Shown in pieces: positions 18,008 to 26,771 of a DNA stretch of 64,000 nucleotides. Every line of letters begins with the position of its first letter. Within the stretch, counting starts at the first letter, position 1. This DNA is from Solirubrobacter sp963798325 (GTDB taxonomy: Bacteria; Actinomycetota; Thermoleophilia; Solirubrobacterales; Solirubrobacteraceae), in the NCBI GenBank assembly GCA_963798325.1, contig CAWCSS010000009.1:992001-1056000 (forward strand). Direction: 5' to 3'. The translations under genes and the position numbers were made by a program. The notes under the pieces were generated by a model that made no database searches, was not told the origin of the DNA, and worked only from the letters and a program-made list of their open reading frames with translations.

Positions 18008-19330
18008 GTGACCATTCCCGCCTCCACGTCGACTTCGGCCGACGCCTTCTGGGCCGACGCCGAGCGGCACCTGGTCCGCTACGGCGCGACCTTCACGCCC
18101 GCGATCATCGAACGCGCCGAGGGCAGCTTCGTCTACACCGCCGACGGCCGCAAGATCCTCGATTTCACGTCCGGCCAGATGAGCGCGATCCTCGGCCACT
18201 CGCACCCGGCGATCGTCGAGACCGTGCGCGAGCAGGCGGGAACGCTGGACCACCTGTTCAGCGGGATGCTCTCGCCGCCGGTCGTGCGGCTCGCGCGGCG
18301 GCTGGCCGAGTCGTTGCCGGACCCGCTGGAGAAGGTGCTGCTGCTGACGACCGGCGCCGAGTCCAACGAGGCGGCGCTGCGGATGGCCAAGCTCGTCACC
18401 GGCGGGCATGAGGTCGTCTCCTTCGCGCGCTCCTGGCACGGCATGACCCAGGCCGCGGCGAGCGCCACCTACAGCTTCGGCCGGCGCGGCTACGGCCCCG
18501 GCGCGCCCGGCAACTTCGCGATCCCGACGCCGGATGCGTACCGCCCGGAGGTCACGTTCGGCGACGGGACGCTCGACTGGCGGCGCCAGCTCGACTCGGC
18601 GTTCGCGCTGATCGACGCCCAGTCCGTCGGCGGGCTCGCGGCCTGCATCGTCGAGCCGATCCTGAGCTCGGGCGGCGTGATGGTGCCGCCGCCGGGCTAC
18701 TTCGCGGCGCTGAAGGCCAAGTGCGCCGAGCGCGGGATGCTGCTGATCCTCGACGAGGCGCAGACCGGCCTGTGCCGGACGGGCACCTGGTACGCGTTCC
18801 AGCGCGACGGCGTGATCCCGGACATCCTCACGATCTCCAAGACGCTCGGCGCCGGGTATCCGCTCGCGGCGGTCATCACGAGCGCCGAGATCGAGCAGGA
18901 GGCGTACGACCGCGGCTTCCTGTTCTTCACCACCCACGTGTCCGATCCGCTCGTCGCGTCGATCGGCAACACGGTGCTCGACGTGCTGATCGAGGAGCGG
19001 ATGGACGAGCGCGCGGCGCAGCTCGGCGAAGTGTTCCGGTCCGGGCTGCTGGAGATCCAGGGTCGCCACGAGTGCGTCGGTGACGTCCGCGGCTACGGGC
19101 TGCTCCAAGGGGTCGAGCTCGTCCGCGACCGGGCGACGAAGGAACCGGCGGGCGACCTCGTGGCCGCCGTCACGACCCGTGCGTTCGAGCTCGGCCTGCA
19201 CGTCAACATCGTCCAGGGCCTGGGCGGCGGCGGCACGATGCGGATCGCCCCGACGCTGACCAGCACCGAGGAGGAGCTGCAGCTCGGGCTGGAAATGCTC
19301 GAGCAGGCGATCGCCGACGTGGCCGCCTAG
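18008..19330 (+). CDS. dgdA: 2,2-dialkylglycine decarboxylase (pyruvate)
   Basis: 440 residues, class III aminotransferase fold with PLP. It is very close to Burkholderia DGD over its whole length: YGATFTPAIIERAEGSFVY, LDFTSGQMSAILGH, TTGAESNEAALRMAKLVTG and THVSDPL. Predicted active site: Gln57 in TSGQMSA, Trp143 in RSWHGM, Asp249 in DEAQTG, and Lys278 in ISKTLGAG as Schiff-base Lys. The enzyme decarboxylates 2-aminoisobutyrate or isovaline and transfers the amino group to pyruvate, yielding a ketone, CO2 and alanine. The cognate LysR regulator dgdR is absent. Its TAG stop shares CTAG with the convergent methyltransferase. Confidence 0.88.
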   Translation: MTIPASTSTSADAFWADAERHLVRYGATFTPAIIERAEGSFVYTADGRKILDFTSGQMSAILGHSHPAIVETVREQAGTLDHLFSGMLSPPVVRLARRLAESLPDPLEKVLLLTTGAESNEAALRMAKLVTGGHEVVSFARSWHGMTQAAASATYSFGRRGYGPGAPGNFAIPTPDAYRPEVTFGDGTLDWRRQLDSAFALIDAQSVGGLAACIVEPILSSGGVMVPPPGYFAALKAKCAERGMLLILDEAQTGLCRTGTWYAFQRDGVIPDILTISKTLGAGYPLAAVITSAEIEQEAYDRGFLFFTTHVSDPLVASIGNTVLDVLIEERMDERAAQLGEVFRSGLLEIQGRHECVGDVRGYGLLQGVELVRDRATKEPAGDLVAAVTTRAFELGLHVNIVQGLGGGGTMRIAPTLTSTEEELQLGLEMLEQAIADVAA

Positions 19331-20769
19331 TCCAGCTCGGCCTCACACAGCGCGATGTTCTGCTCGGTCGCGTGGTGCGGGCCGTGGCGCTCCAGCGACT
19401 CCTCGAAGAACTCCAGCGCGTCCTCGTAGTCGCCCATCGCGTAGAGCACCGTGCCGATCGTGAAGGGCAGGTCGGCCTCGCCGGGGACGGAGTAATGGCG
19501 ATCGTGGATCTCGTAGAGCGCCTGGCGCAGGTCCTCCTGGGCGGCGGGATCGGCGTCGCCGGCCTGGTCGCGGAGGGCGTCGGCGACGCCGTGCAGGGTG
19601 AAGCCGTCCCAGCCGCTCAGGCGCAGCGCGGCGACGATCTCGGGGACCGAGAGCGCTGAGGCGGCGTGCTCGATGCCCTCGGCGAGCGTCGAGAGGTCCT
19701 CGGGGCTGAAGCGGGCGATCGCCTCCTCGTAGGCCAGCCGTGTCTCCGCGTGGCCACCCGGCGGGGTGCCGAACAACAGCGCGCCGACGTCGACCATCGC
19801 GTGCCGGTCGCCGCCGTCGAGCGCCTCGCCGCCGTGGCGGCGCGCGTACCAGCCGAGCGCGTGGAAGTTGACCATCAACGAGAAGACCCCGCCGTGGCGG
19901 GCGAGCTCCGGCTCCTCGCGGTAGCCGAGCGACTCCTCGGTGTTCAGCGCCTTGTCCGCCGAGAGCACCAGCATCCGGTCGCCGGCGAGCGCGCGAAGGC
20001 GTGTGAGGCATTCGATGGCGGCTCGCGGGACGGTGACCACCGTGTCGCTGAGGCTATGCCGGTAGTGCTCGAGCAGCGCGTCGAGGTCTTCGTCGCCGTA
20101 GTGATCCGCGGCCACGGGCAGTCGCGAGTAGCTGAGCTCCATCGTCGCCACGTCGGTCCCGGTGACCTGGAGCAGGCACTCCTCCAGCGTCCCGTGGCCG
20201 ACCGCGAAGGCATCGGCAGGGACACTGTCGAAGAGGTAGTTGGCGATCACCACGAGGGGGTTGGCGACATGCGCGAGCTGGACGTCGCGACGCCGTAGGC
20301 GGAGCGTGGCGTCGGCGACCACGTCAAAGCGCGCGAAGTCGAAGCGCTCGTCCTCGAGCTCTGGTTTGGCCGCCCAGTCCTCGAGCGTGCTCTCGCCCAG
20401 ATCGGTCATGACGTACACGAGCTCCGGCAGCGCCAGCGGCACGGCCTCCATCCACGCGGCCAGCTCGCGCACGAACCCGTGCGCGAACCGCCCTGCGCCG
20501 GCGCCGAGCTCCACCACGTACAGCGGCTCGCCGAGGTCGAGCTCCCCCCGCGCGCAGTCGCGCAGGAAGCCACCCACGACCCGGGCGAACGCCGCCGCCA
20601 CGAACGGGTTGTCGACGATCTGATGCGGGATCTCCGCGAACGCCTCACTCGCCTCGCGCTCGTAGTAGGCGCGCTGCGCCGTCCACACGGGGGACTGGGA
20701 GAGCGGGGTCGGGGCGTCCACCCCGCGAGGGTAGTAGGCGCCCGGGATGTTCCGCCCGCCGACACGCAT
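19327..20769 (-). CDS. MidA/NDUFAF7-like SAM-dependent methyltransferase with C-terminal TPR-like region
   Basis: 480 residues. Motif I VVELGAGAGRFAHGF binds SAM, and a YVMTDLGESTLEDW segment follows, as in the MidA/NDUFAF7 group, which methylates Arg or other protein residues. PLVVIANYLFDSVP is the usual motif IV. The last 120 residues are helical and end in a tetratricopeptide-like unit (YAMGDYEDALEFFEESLERHG). The target is unknown. The start lies only 8 bp from the divergent J-domain gene, so both messages must have almost no leader. Confidence 0.7.
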   Translation of the reverse strand: MRVGGRNIPGAYYPRGVDAPTPLSQSPVWTAQRAYYEREASEAFAEIPHQIVDNPFVAAAFARVVGGFLRDCARGELDLGEPLYVVELGAGAGRFAHGFVRELAAWMEAVPLALPELVYVMTDLGESTLEDWAAKPELEDERFDFARFDVVADATLRLRRRDVQLAHVANPLVVIANYLFDSVPADAFAVGHGTLEECLLQVTGTDVATMELSYSRLPVAADHYGDEDLDALLEHYRHSLSDTVVTVPRAAIECLTRLRALAGDRMLVLSADKALNTEESLGYREEPELARHGGVFSLMVNFHALGWYARRHGGEALDGGDRHAMVDVGALLFGTPPGGHAETRLAYEEAIARFSPEDLSTLAEGIEHAASALSVPEIVAALRLSGWDGFTLHGVADALRDQAGDADPAAQEDLRQALYEIHDRHYSVPGEADLPFTIGTVLYAMGDYEDALEFFEESLERHGPHHATEQNIALCEAELD

Positions 20770-20777
20770 ACCATGGC

Positions 20778-21812
20778 GTGATCGACCCGTACGAGATCCT
20801 GGGCATCACGCCCGCGTATGAGGGCGATCTGCGGGCGCTGCGCAATCGCCTGGTCAAGCGCTACTTCGAGGCCGGTGAGACGCCTGACGAGGAGCGCATG
20901 AAGGCGATCAACCTCGCGTACGAGATGCTGAGCGATCGTGCGCGCGACCGGCCTACGGGGCCATTGTCGATCGCGCCCGACGCGCTGGCCGCGGGACGCT
21001 CGGGGCAGCCCTACCGGGTGCGATTGCAGGCGATCGGCGGGGCGAGGCCGTACCGCTGGGAGGGGGCGCCGCCCGCCGGGCTGGCGCTCGATCCCGCCGG
21101 GACGATCGAGGGCCGGCCGCCGAGAACCGGCAGCTTCCCGTTCACGCTGACCGTCACCGACCGCGACGGCCGGACCGCGCGGCGTTCCTTCGTCCTGCAC
21201 GTCGAGCCGACGCCGCTGCGGATCACGACCGACGTCCTGCCGAACGCCACCATCGGCGTTCACTACGGAGCGGACATCGAGGTCGAGGGCGGGGTCGCGC
21301 CGCTGTACTGGTCGGGCGAGCCGCCGCCCGGCCTGCAGCTCGGAGACGGGCTGCTCTACGGCACGCCGCTCGGGCCGAGCGCCGTCCTGTCGGTCCACGT
21401 GCGCGTGCGCGACTCGGCCCGCCTGAGGGCCGAACGGGAGCTGACCCTGGTCGTGCGCCCCCGCACCGCGGCGGGCGACGCCACGCAGTGGACGCCGGAG
21501 CGGCTGGCAGAGGAGCATCACGCGCAGCGCGTCGCGTCACACCAGGCCGGGATCGACGCACCCGCCACACGCGCGCGGATCGAAACGCTCGAACGTCGCC
21601 TCGCGCGCCGCCGCCTCGAGCCGCCCGCCATCGCCGCCGGCGTCCTCGTCGTGGCCGCCGCCGCCCTGCTGTCGCTGATCCTGGGCGCCGTTCTCGCCGT
21701 CGCGCTGCTCTACCTGATCGCGCCCACGCTGCTGGCCCCCAGCCGCCAGGCCGAGCGCGCACGCCTCCGCCAACGGCTTGGCTGCGGCGATCCCGAGTGC
21801 CCTCGTTGCTGA
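20778..21812 (+). CDS. J-domain-like/He_PIG membrane protein
   Basis: 344 residues, start GTG. Residues 3-55 resemble a J domain (IDPYEILGITPAYEGDLRAL...AINLAYEMLSD), but no HPD tripeptide is present between helices II and III. Two Ig-like He_PIG units follow (about 63-142 and 147-227, each with ...GxPYxVxLxAxGGxxPYxWxGxPPxGL...). Then come a basic coiled helix (260-282), a long hydrophobic segment (284-318) and a tail with Cys336, Cys341 and Cys344. There is no signal peptide, so the Ig-like units would face the cytoplasm if the N-terminus does. Function is unknown. Confidence 0.7.
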   Translation: MIDPYEILGITPAYEGDLRALRNRLVKRYFEAGETPDEERMKAINLAYEMLSDRARDRPTGPLSIAPDALAAGRSGQPYRVRLQAIGGARPYRWEGAPPAGLALDPAGTIEGRPPRTGSFPFTLTVTDRDGRTARRSFVLHVEPTPLRITTDVLPNATIGVHYGADIEVEGGVAPLYWSGEPPPGLQLGDGLLYGTPLGPSAVLSVHVRVRDSARLRAERELTLVVRPRTAAGDATQWTPERLAEEHHAQRVASHQAGIDAPATRARIETLERRLARRRLEPPAIAAGVLVVAAAALLSLILGAVLAVALLYLIAPTLLAPSRQAERARLRQRLGCGDPECPRC

Positions 21813-21924
21813 CGGGCGGGCGCGCTACCCTGTCTGTGTCAGGCAGCGATGGCAACCTGAGGGCGAGACCTTCATCTGAACGTCCCCTTCCCGCGTAAGC
21901 CGCCGGATCTCCTGATGGCCGAGA

Positions 21925-21945
21925 GTCCACCCCCGGGTGGGCTTT
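21925..21945 (+). terminator. Hairpin with T-run after the J-domain gene
   Basis: GTCCACC and GGTGGGC form a 7-bp stem (one G-T pair) with a CCCG loop, followed by TTT. The interval 21813-22109 (297 bp) also holds a stem TCAGG...CCTGA at about 21839-21860 and a TACCCT box at about 21827. It may therefore carry a small RNA or attenuator ending at this hairpin. It matches no RNA family I know. Confidence 0.45.
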
Positions 21946-22109
21946 CCGCGTTTAAGGGGCGCGCGGAGACCGGCGGCTGACCCTAACCGGCGCGTGCGAC
22001 CGCGGAGTTGACGGTTCCCGGGCACCGGACGTATTTCCGCGCGCCCTTCGTGCTCTGTGTGGCACAAGCGCCGCCAACGGCGACCCCGCCACTCACACCA
22101 GGAGCTCGT

Positions 22110-22325
22110 ATGACCCGCCCGTTCCGCAGCATCCTCGCCGGCACCCTCGTCGCCGCGAGCCTGGTCGCCGTCCCCGCCGCCCAGGCCGGCACCTCCACAC
22201 ACGTCGACCCCAACGAGCCGATCATCTGCGTCCGCTGCGGAATCCTCACGCCGATCCAGCTGCCGGGGTGGGTCGTGAACCCGCCGATCAAGCCGGTCGA
22301 GATCGGCGCGGTCGCCCGACCGTAG
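22110..22325 (+). CDS. Very small secreted protein with CxxC
   Basis: 71 residues. A Sec signal peptide (MTRPFRSILAGTLVAASLVAVPAAQA) leaves a mature peptide of about 45 residues with IICVRCG, a CxxC pair, and a Pro-rich tail. AGGAG (22100-22104) sits 5 nt before the ATG, a good ribosome site. No family is recognised. It could be a metal or redox peptide. It stands alone, downstream of a possible structured RNA. Confidence 0.6.
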   Translation: MTRPFRSILAGTLVAASLVAVPAAQAGTSTHVDPNEPIICVRCGILTPIQLPGWVVNPPIKPVEIGAVARP

Positions 22326-22601
22326 CGACGGCTCGACAGAGCGCGCGGTCTGGGATCGAGCGCGGCCGCCGGGGCGGGTGCTCTCCGCGTCGTGAACGGT
22401 GGTCGCGCCGCCGCCTCGCGGGCTGCCCGGCTCGGCGCGCGGTCAGCGGTCGACGTCCCCGGCGCGCGGCACGCCTCGTCCGCGGCGAGCATCTCGCCGC
22501 GGGCTCCGGGCACTCGGTCTCTCGCGGGTGTCATCCGTTTCGGGCGATGCGGGGCCGAGGTGGCGCACTCAGCCTGTGCCCCATGACGAGATCGCGGGTT
22601 C

Positions 22602-23366
22602 ATGGACACACGGCGCGCGTCGCGGACGGTCCGTGCGGTCACGGACGGGAATGGACGAGCCGTGCCTGAGGGGCTCTCACCAGCCGAGGTCGCCAAGGAG
22701 ATAGCCGAGCATAAGAAGCACGCCGCCGAGCCCGAGCACGAGAGCGACGGGCACGATCGGTGGTTGTCGATCGTCGAGGCCTGTCTGTTGTCGCTGGTAG
22801 CGGTTCTCGCGGCGTACTCGGGCTATGCCGCGGCGAAGTGGGGCACCGAATCCTCGGTGACGCTCGCCACCGCATCCGCGGCCCGCACGAAGGCGAACCG
22901 CGCCGACACCGAGGGGATGGTGACCCGCACACAGGACTCCGTCGCGTTCAACGCCTGGTTCACGGCCTTCACGGCCGGAAACGCCGAGGACCAGCGGTTG
23001 GCGGAGAACCGATTGCGCCCTGGTTATCGCCCGGCATTCGAGGCCTGGCTGGCGACCGATCCGGCACACAATCCAGACGCTCCCCCCGGGCCGGCGTACA
23101 TGCCCCAGTACGTCGTTGACCAGGACGCCGCCGAGAAGGCGTTCGATGCGCAGGCCGACGCCGCGTTCACCGAGGGAGTCAAGGCGGGCCAGACCGCCGA
23201 CCGGTACATCCGCGCCACCGTGTTCCTCGCGACCGTGCTGTTCCTGGTGGGCATCAGCGGCCACTTCCGGATCCGCCAGGCGCGCATGGGACTGATCGGC
23301 GCGGGAGGTTTGCTGCTGGCGTTCGCGATCATCCAGTTGCTCGGCCTTCCCGGGCCGCCGGCGTAA
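22602..23366 (+). CDS. Membrane protein of unknown function
   Basis: 254 residues (or 234 from GTG 22662). An acidic/basic cytoplasmic N-terminus (KEIAEHKKHAAEPEHESDGHD) is followed by one transmembrane helix (SIVEACLLSLVAVLAAYSGYAA), a 110-residue Ala/Thr-rich extramembrane region with WFTAFTAGNAEDQR, and two C-terminal helices (IRATVFLATVLFLVGISG and the last 22 residues). I recognise no family with confidence. The start is uncertain because neither codon has a strong ribosome site. Neighbouring genes give no functional clue. Confidence 0.6.
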   Translation: MDTRRASRTVRAVTDGNGRAVPEGLSPAEVAKEIAEHKKHAAEPEHESDGHDRWLSIVEACLLSLVAVLAAYSGYAAAKWGTESSVTLATASAARTKANRADTEGMVTRTQDSVAFNAWFTAFTAGNAEDQRLAENRLRPGYRPAFEAWLATDPAHNPDAPPGPAYMPQYVVDQDAAEKAFDAQADAAFTEGVKAGQTADRYIRATVFLATVLFLVGISGHFRIRQARMGLIGAGGLLLAFAIIQLLGLPGPPA

Positions 23367-23384
23367 TCGCGCGGCTGCAAGGCA

Positions 23385-23405
23385 GGCGCGGGAGGGACCC
23401 GCGCC
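23385..23405 (+). terminator. Terminator after the membrane protein gene
   Basis: GGCGCGGG and CCCGCGCC form a perfect 8-bp stem with loop AGGGA, 18 bp after the stop codon. There is no T-run, as is usual in high-GC actinobacteria. Confidence 0.55.
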
Positions 23406-23468
23406 CGTCCGTCAACCAGTACGGTCCGGATTGCGTCGGCAAAGCTGCCATCGATCGGGGGACGTTGC

Positions 23469-23912
23469 ATGTTCAGGCGAGTCGGAAAGTCATTCAGCAT
23501 CGGCACGACGCTGGTCGGAGCCATCGCGGCCCTGAGCCTCATTCCCGCCGCGCCCGCCGGCGCGGCCGTGCGCTGCAACAGCAACGGCACCCCGGGAGTG
23601 ACCAGCGGCAAGTTCTACAACAACAGCACGCGCGTCTTCAAAGTCACCGGCGACCGCCGGAAGGCGAACGGCACCTTCGAGAGCGTCAGCGTCTACGTCT
23701 ACCCGGGCGAGGAGGCCTACGCCACCCACCGCGTGTGCGACGCCGACTTCTACTACAACTACTACCGGACCTGGATCTGGGAGCCCGTGTACGGGTACAT
23801 GCCGCACCCCCCGTACGAGAACACCAAGATCGGGATGGGGGTCGTGGAGTGCCACGACCAGAGCGTCCGCAGCGGCAGCGTCACGACCCGGGAGCCGTTC
23901 TGTAAGCACTGA
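23469..23912 (+). CDS. Secreted Tyr-rich protein, unknown function
   Basis: 147 residues. A signal peptide (to about residue 32, ...IPAAPAGAAV) precedes a mature domain with four Cys (VRCNS, HRVCDA, VVECHD and EPFCKH) and a conspicuous aromatic patch (DADFYYNYYRTWIWEP). It is likely a small extracellular beta-rich domain with two disulfides. No family is recognised. The ATG at 23469 begins the signal peptide. No strong ribosome site is visible. Confidence 0.6.
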   Translation: MFRRVGKSFSIGTTLVGAIAALSLIPAAPAGAAVRCNSNGTPGVTSGKFYNNSTRVFKVTGDRRKANGTFESVSVYVYPGEEAYATHRVCDADFYYNYYRTWIWEPVYGYMPHPPYENTKIGMGVVECHDQSVRSGSVTTREPFCKH

Positions 23913-23972
23913 GCGAGTGGCCTGGCAGTGGGCGCTCGCGCCGTGGCGTTCGAGATGGTGCGGGCGCTTCGG

Positions 23973-24857
23973 TCATGGCGCGAGGCGAGCGACCAGGGTC
24001 TCAGGCGTGTCGTCGGCGTTCACGCGCACGCGTCTGACCGCGAACGGCTCCGCGCCCGTGCCCAGGCCCTCCTCGACGGTCGTCGCCCCGCGGTAGCCCG
24101 TGGCGCGCACGGCGGCGAGGACCCTCGCGTCCAGCTGGCCGGCGGGATAACAGAAGAACTCCGCCACACGGGCGCCGAACCGACGCCGCAACTCGCGCCG
24201 CGAGCCGGCGAGCTCGACGTGCAACTGCGCGTCCGAGACCGTCGTGAGGTCCGGGTGGGTGAGGGTGTGCGAGTCCAGCTCCCAGCCGTTGGCCAACAGC
24301 GCCTTGACCTGGTGCTCGCTGAGACCACCCTTGCCGAGGTTGCGCAGTTCCAGGTTCAGCACGCCGGGCCAGCCGAGCCTGCGCAATACCGGCCGCGCGT
24401 AGCGGTACTGCGACAGGTAGCCGTCGTCGAAGGAGATGACGACCGGCCTGCGCGGCAGCGGCCCACCGTCCTGCCACGCGTCGAACGCCTGGCGCAGCGT
24501 GATCGCGTGATAGCCCGCGCGCCGCAACGCCCGCATCTCCGCCGCGAAGGTCTCGTGCTTGACCCACAACTGTGCGTTGGCCGCCCCCGGCGGGGCCTGC
24601 GTGATCACGTGGTACATGAGGATGGGCACCGGCATCCGCCGCGCGCGAGCACCACGGACGTCGGCCGGCGCCTTCGGCAGGTGCCACTTCGCGCGTGGCC
24701 GCCGCGGCGCGCGCACCGCGGCGGCGGGGGGCTTCGCCGCGGCGGCGGAGGGTTTCGCCGCGGCGGGCTGACCCTCCGGCGACGCGCGCCGCACAATCGA
24801 CACGATCAACAGCGAGACGACGATCAATCCGAACAGCGCAGACAGCCGGGCCAGCAT
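23973..24857 (-). CDS. Membrane-anchored polysaccharide deacetylase (NodB family)
   Basis: 294 residues. One N-terminal transmembrane anchor (residues 5-23) is followed by an Ala/Lys/Pro-rich linker and the NodB carbohydrate-esterase-4 domain from PVPILMYHVI. Metal and catalytic motifs are present: SFDDGY (motif 1) and HTLTHPDL (motif 2, HxxxH). It would remove acetyl groups from peptidoglycan or another surface glycan outside the membrane. The linker (repeats of AAAKPSAAAAKPP) is low-complexity and spans the wall. Gene neighbours do not form an operon with it. Confidence 0.85.
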   Translation of the reverse strand: MLARLSALFGLIVVSLLIVSIVRRASPEGQPAAAKPSAAAAKPPAAAVRAPRRPRAKWHLPKAPADVRGARARRMPVPILMYHVITQAPPGAANAQLWVKHETFAAEMRALRRAGYHAITLRQAFDAWQDGGPLPRRPVVISFDDGYLSQYRYARPVLRRLGWPGVLNLELRNLGKGGLSEHQVKALLANGWELDSHTLTHPDLTTVSDAQLHVELAGSRRELRRRFGARVAEFFCYPAGQLDARVLAAVRATGYRGATTVEEGLGTGAEPFAVRRVRVNADDTPETLVARLAP

Positions 24858-24992
24858 CTCCTCACCCTATTCGCCGTCCTGGACCGATTCCGGCGCCGCG
24901 CGGGCATCGGGCCGTCGAGCAGTGACGCGTCGTTTCGCTCGGTCGCCCCTCGGCATTCGCACGCATCACCCAGCGAGAAGCCGTTTCCCCGA

Positions 24993-25655
24993 TCAGGGGA
25001 GGATGTCGTGGAGCGTCGCCGTGAAGCGCTCGCCCGACTCTTCGATTTCGCCCTCGATGTGCAGCTTCGCCGGGCCGGTCTCCGACCACAGGTCGAGGAA
25101 GAAGAACCAGCCGGGCATGTCGGGGTCGTCGGACTTGGTGATCGCCTCGACGCGGTAGATCTCGCGCGGCGGCAGCACGAGCGCCTCCGGCACGTCGTCC
25201 TCGACGCGGCGGCGCAGATCCTCGATCTCGAGCCGGTCCTGCGACAGATCGCGGAGTTCCTCGTACTCGCCGTCGACGACGAGCTCGACGATCCCCTCGA
25301 GCGCCTTGTACATCGGGTCGGGCATCGGCTCCAGCCCTGCTTCGAACGCCTCGGCCCCGCCGAGCGCGAACTCCGGCGTGAGCTTGAGGCGCTCGTAGAA
25401 GTAGTCCTCCCCGGCCTCGCGCGCCTGGCGGCGGATGCTCTTCTCCACGCCGGCGGCGCCGAGGGCGAAGACGCCCGTCTCGATCGCGTCCCCGAGCGTG
25501 TCGTGGCGGCGCGAGAGCTGCGCGGTGACCGCGCGGCCGTGCTCGGTCTCGCGGTCGATCGAAGGCCCGTCCATCAGTATCGAGGGCGCGTCGTGGCGGT
25601 TGTAGCCCGGGCAGGCCCGGACCGCGGAGTGCAGGAAGATCAAGTGGTCGCCCAT
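24993..25655 (-). CDS. Unknown protein with toxin-like N-terminus and DUF7668-like C-terminus
   Basis: 220 residues. The first 45 residues contain CPGYNRHDAPSILMDG and TEHGRAVTAQ, reminiscent of the PGYxxxxAPxxxxxG...HGxxHxxQ pattern in some polymorphic-toxin nuclease-like domains. The residue set is incomplete, so activity is not implied. The C-terminal 110 residues (ALEGIVELVVDGEYEELRDLS..., then PGWFFFLDLWSE) look like a small alpha/beta DUF7668-type domain. No signal peptide. ATG 25655 is chosen as the first start that gives a sensible N-terminus. Confidence 0.5.
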   Translation of the reverse strand: MGDHLIFLHSAVRACPGYNRHDAPSILMDGPSIDRETEHGRAVTAQLSRRHDTLGDAIETGVFALGAAGVEKSIRRQAREAGEDYFYERLKLTPEFALGGAEAFEAGLEPMPDPMYKALEGIVELVVDGEYEELRDLSQDRLEIEDLRRRVEDDVPEALVLPPREIYRVEAITKSDDPDMPGWFFFLDLWSETGPAKLHIEGEIEESGERFTATLHDILP

Positions 25656-25765
25656 CTGGGCGAGCAGTCTACGAACGGCGCCGTGCCGATCGCGTGGTCG
25701 GCCTGCACGTGCCGAGGCGGTGGCGTCGCCGGCGCGGTGCACGCCGACGACCTTGCCGCCCCCGC

Positions 25766-26707
25766 TCACGGGTGCGCGGGCGCCTCGTGTGCGGGTTTGC
25801 CGAAACGGTGCATGGCGGCGACGATGATCGCGCCGACCGCGATCCCGAGGATCGCCGACGCCAGCGTGTTGGTCAGCCAGCCGCCGACGCCGCCGAGGAC
25901 GTCGTGGACGTCCTCCTCGAGGTGGTGCACGGCGTCGTAGGGCGCCGAGAAGTGGAGCTCGTCGAGACCGACGAGGAGGATGTGCCCGCCGACCCACAGC
26001 ATCGCCACGATCCCGACCTTCGAGAGCACCGACAGCACGATCGGCATCCCGCGCACCATCCCGTGCCCCAGTGAGGCGCTGAACCCTTTGCCCGACTGCG
26101 CCAACCGCACGCCGATGTCGTCCATCTTCACGATCAGCCCGACCACGCCGTAGACGCCGACGGTGATCGCGATGGCCACGAAGATGAGGATCACCGCGCG
26201 CGAGAGCAGCGGCTCGTCGGCGACCTCGTTGAGCGAGATGACCATGATCTCGGCCGAGAGGATGAAGTCCGTGCGGATGGCGCTGGAGACCATCGCGTCC
26301 TCGTGCTCCGGCCCCTGCTCGATGACCGCCGTCTCCTCGTGCTCGGGGTGCGGGTGGACCATCTCCCACAGCTTCTCCGCACCCTCGAAGCACAGGTAGG
26401 CGCCGCCCACCATCAGGATCGGCGTCAGCAGCCACTCCACGAACTCGCTCAGCACCAGCGCGGCCGGCAGGATGAAGAGGATCTTGTTCTTCAGCGAGCC
26501 GATCGCGATCCGCCTGATCATCGGCAGCTCGCGCTCAGGCCGGAACCCGGTCACGTAACGCGGCGTGACCGCCGTGTCGTCGACGATCACACCGGCGGCC
26601 TTCACGCTCGCCCGGCCGGCGCCGGCGGCGACATCGTCGACCGAGGCGGCCGCCGCGCGGGCGATGACGGCAACGTCGTCCAGGAGCGCGGCGAGACCGG
26701 CACTCAT
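25766..26707 (-). CDS. DUF808 (YedI) family inner-membrane protein
   Basis: 313 residues. The family blocks are clear: GLAALLDDVAVIARAAAASVDDVAAGAGRASVKAAGVIVDD TAV at the N-terminus, ...GGAYLCFEGAEKLWE, and several C-terminal hydrophobic helices with GVGGWLTNTLASAILGIAVGA. DUF808 proteins are membrane proteins of unknown biochemistry. It has its own start and is not tightly linked to neighbours. A His/Glu-rich loop (HPHPEHEETAVIEQGPEHED) could bind metal. Confidence 0.88.
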   Translation of the reverse strand: MSAGLAALLDDVAVIARAAAASVDDVAAGAGRASVKAAGVIVDDTAVTPRYVTGFRPERELPMIRRIAIGSLKNKILFILPAALVLSEFVEWLLTPILMVGGAYLCFEGAEKLWEMVHPHPEHEETAVIEQGPEHEDAMVSSAIRTDFILSAEIMVISLNEVADEPLLSRAVILIFVAIAITVGVYGVVGLIVKMDDIGVRLAQSGKGFSASLGHGMVRGMPIVLSVLSKVGIVAMLWVGGHILLVGLDELHFSAPYDAVHHLEEDVHDVLGGVGGWLTNTLASAILGIAVGAIIVAAMHRFGKPAHEAPAHP

Positions 26708-26771
26708 GCCAGATGAGAGTTCGCTGGGGGCATCGCCCGTGAGCCTAACCGCGATGAATTTTCAGCGGCGT

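Noticed and set aside
21833..21945. c-di-GMP, c-di-AMP, SAM or TPP riboswitch
   Set aside because: Core consensus strings of those families are not present in either strand. Only generic stems and a terminator-like hairpin are seen.
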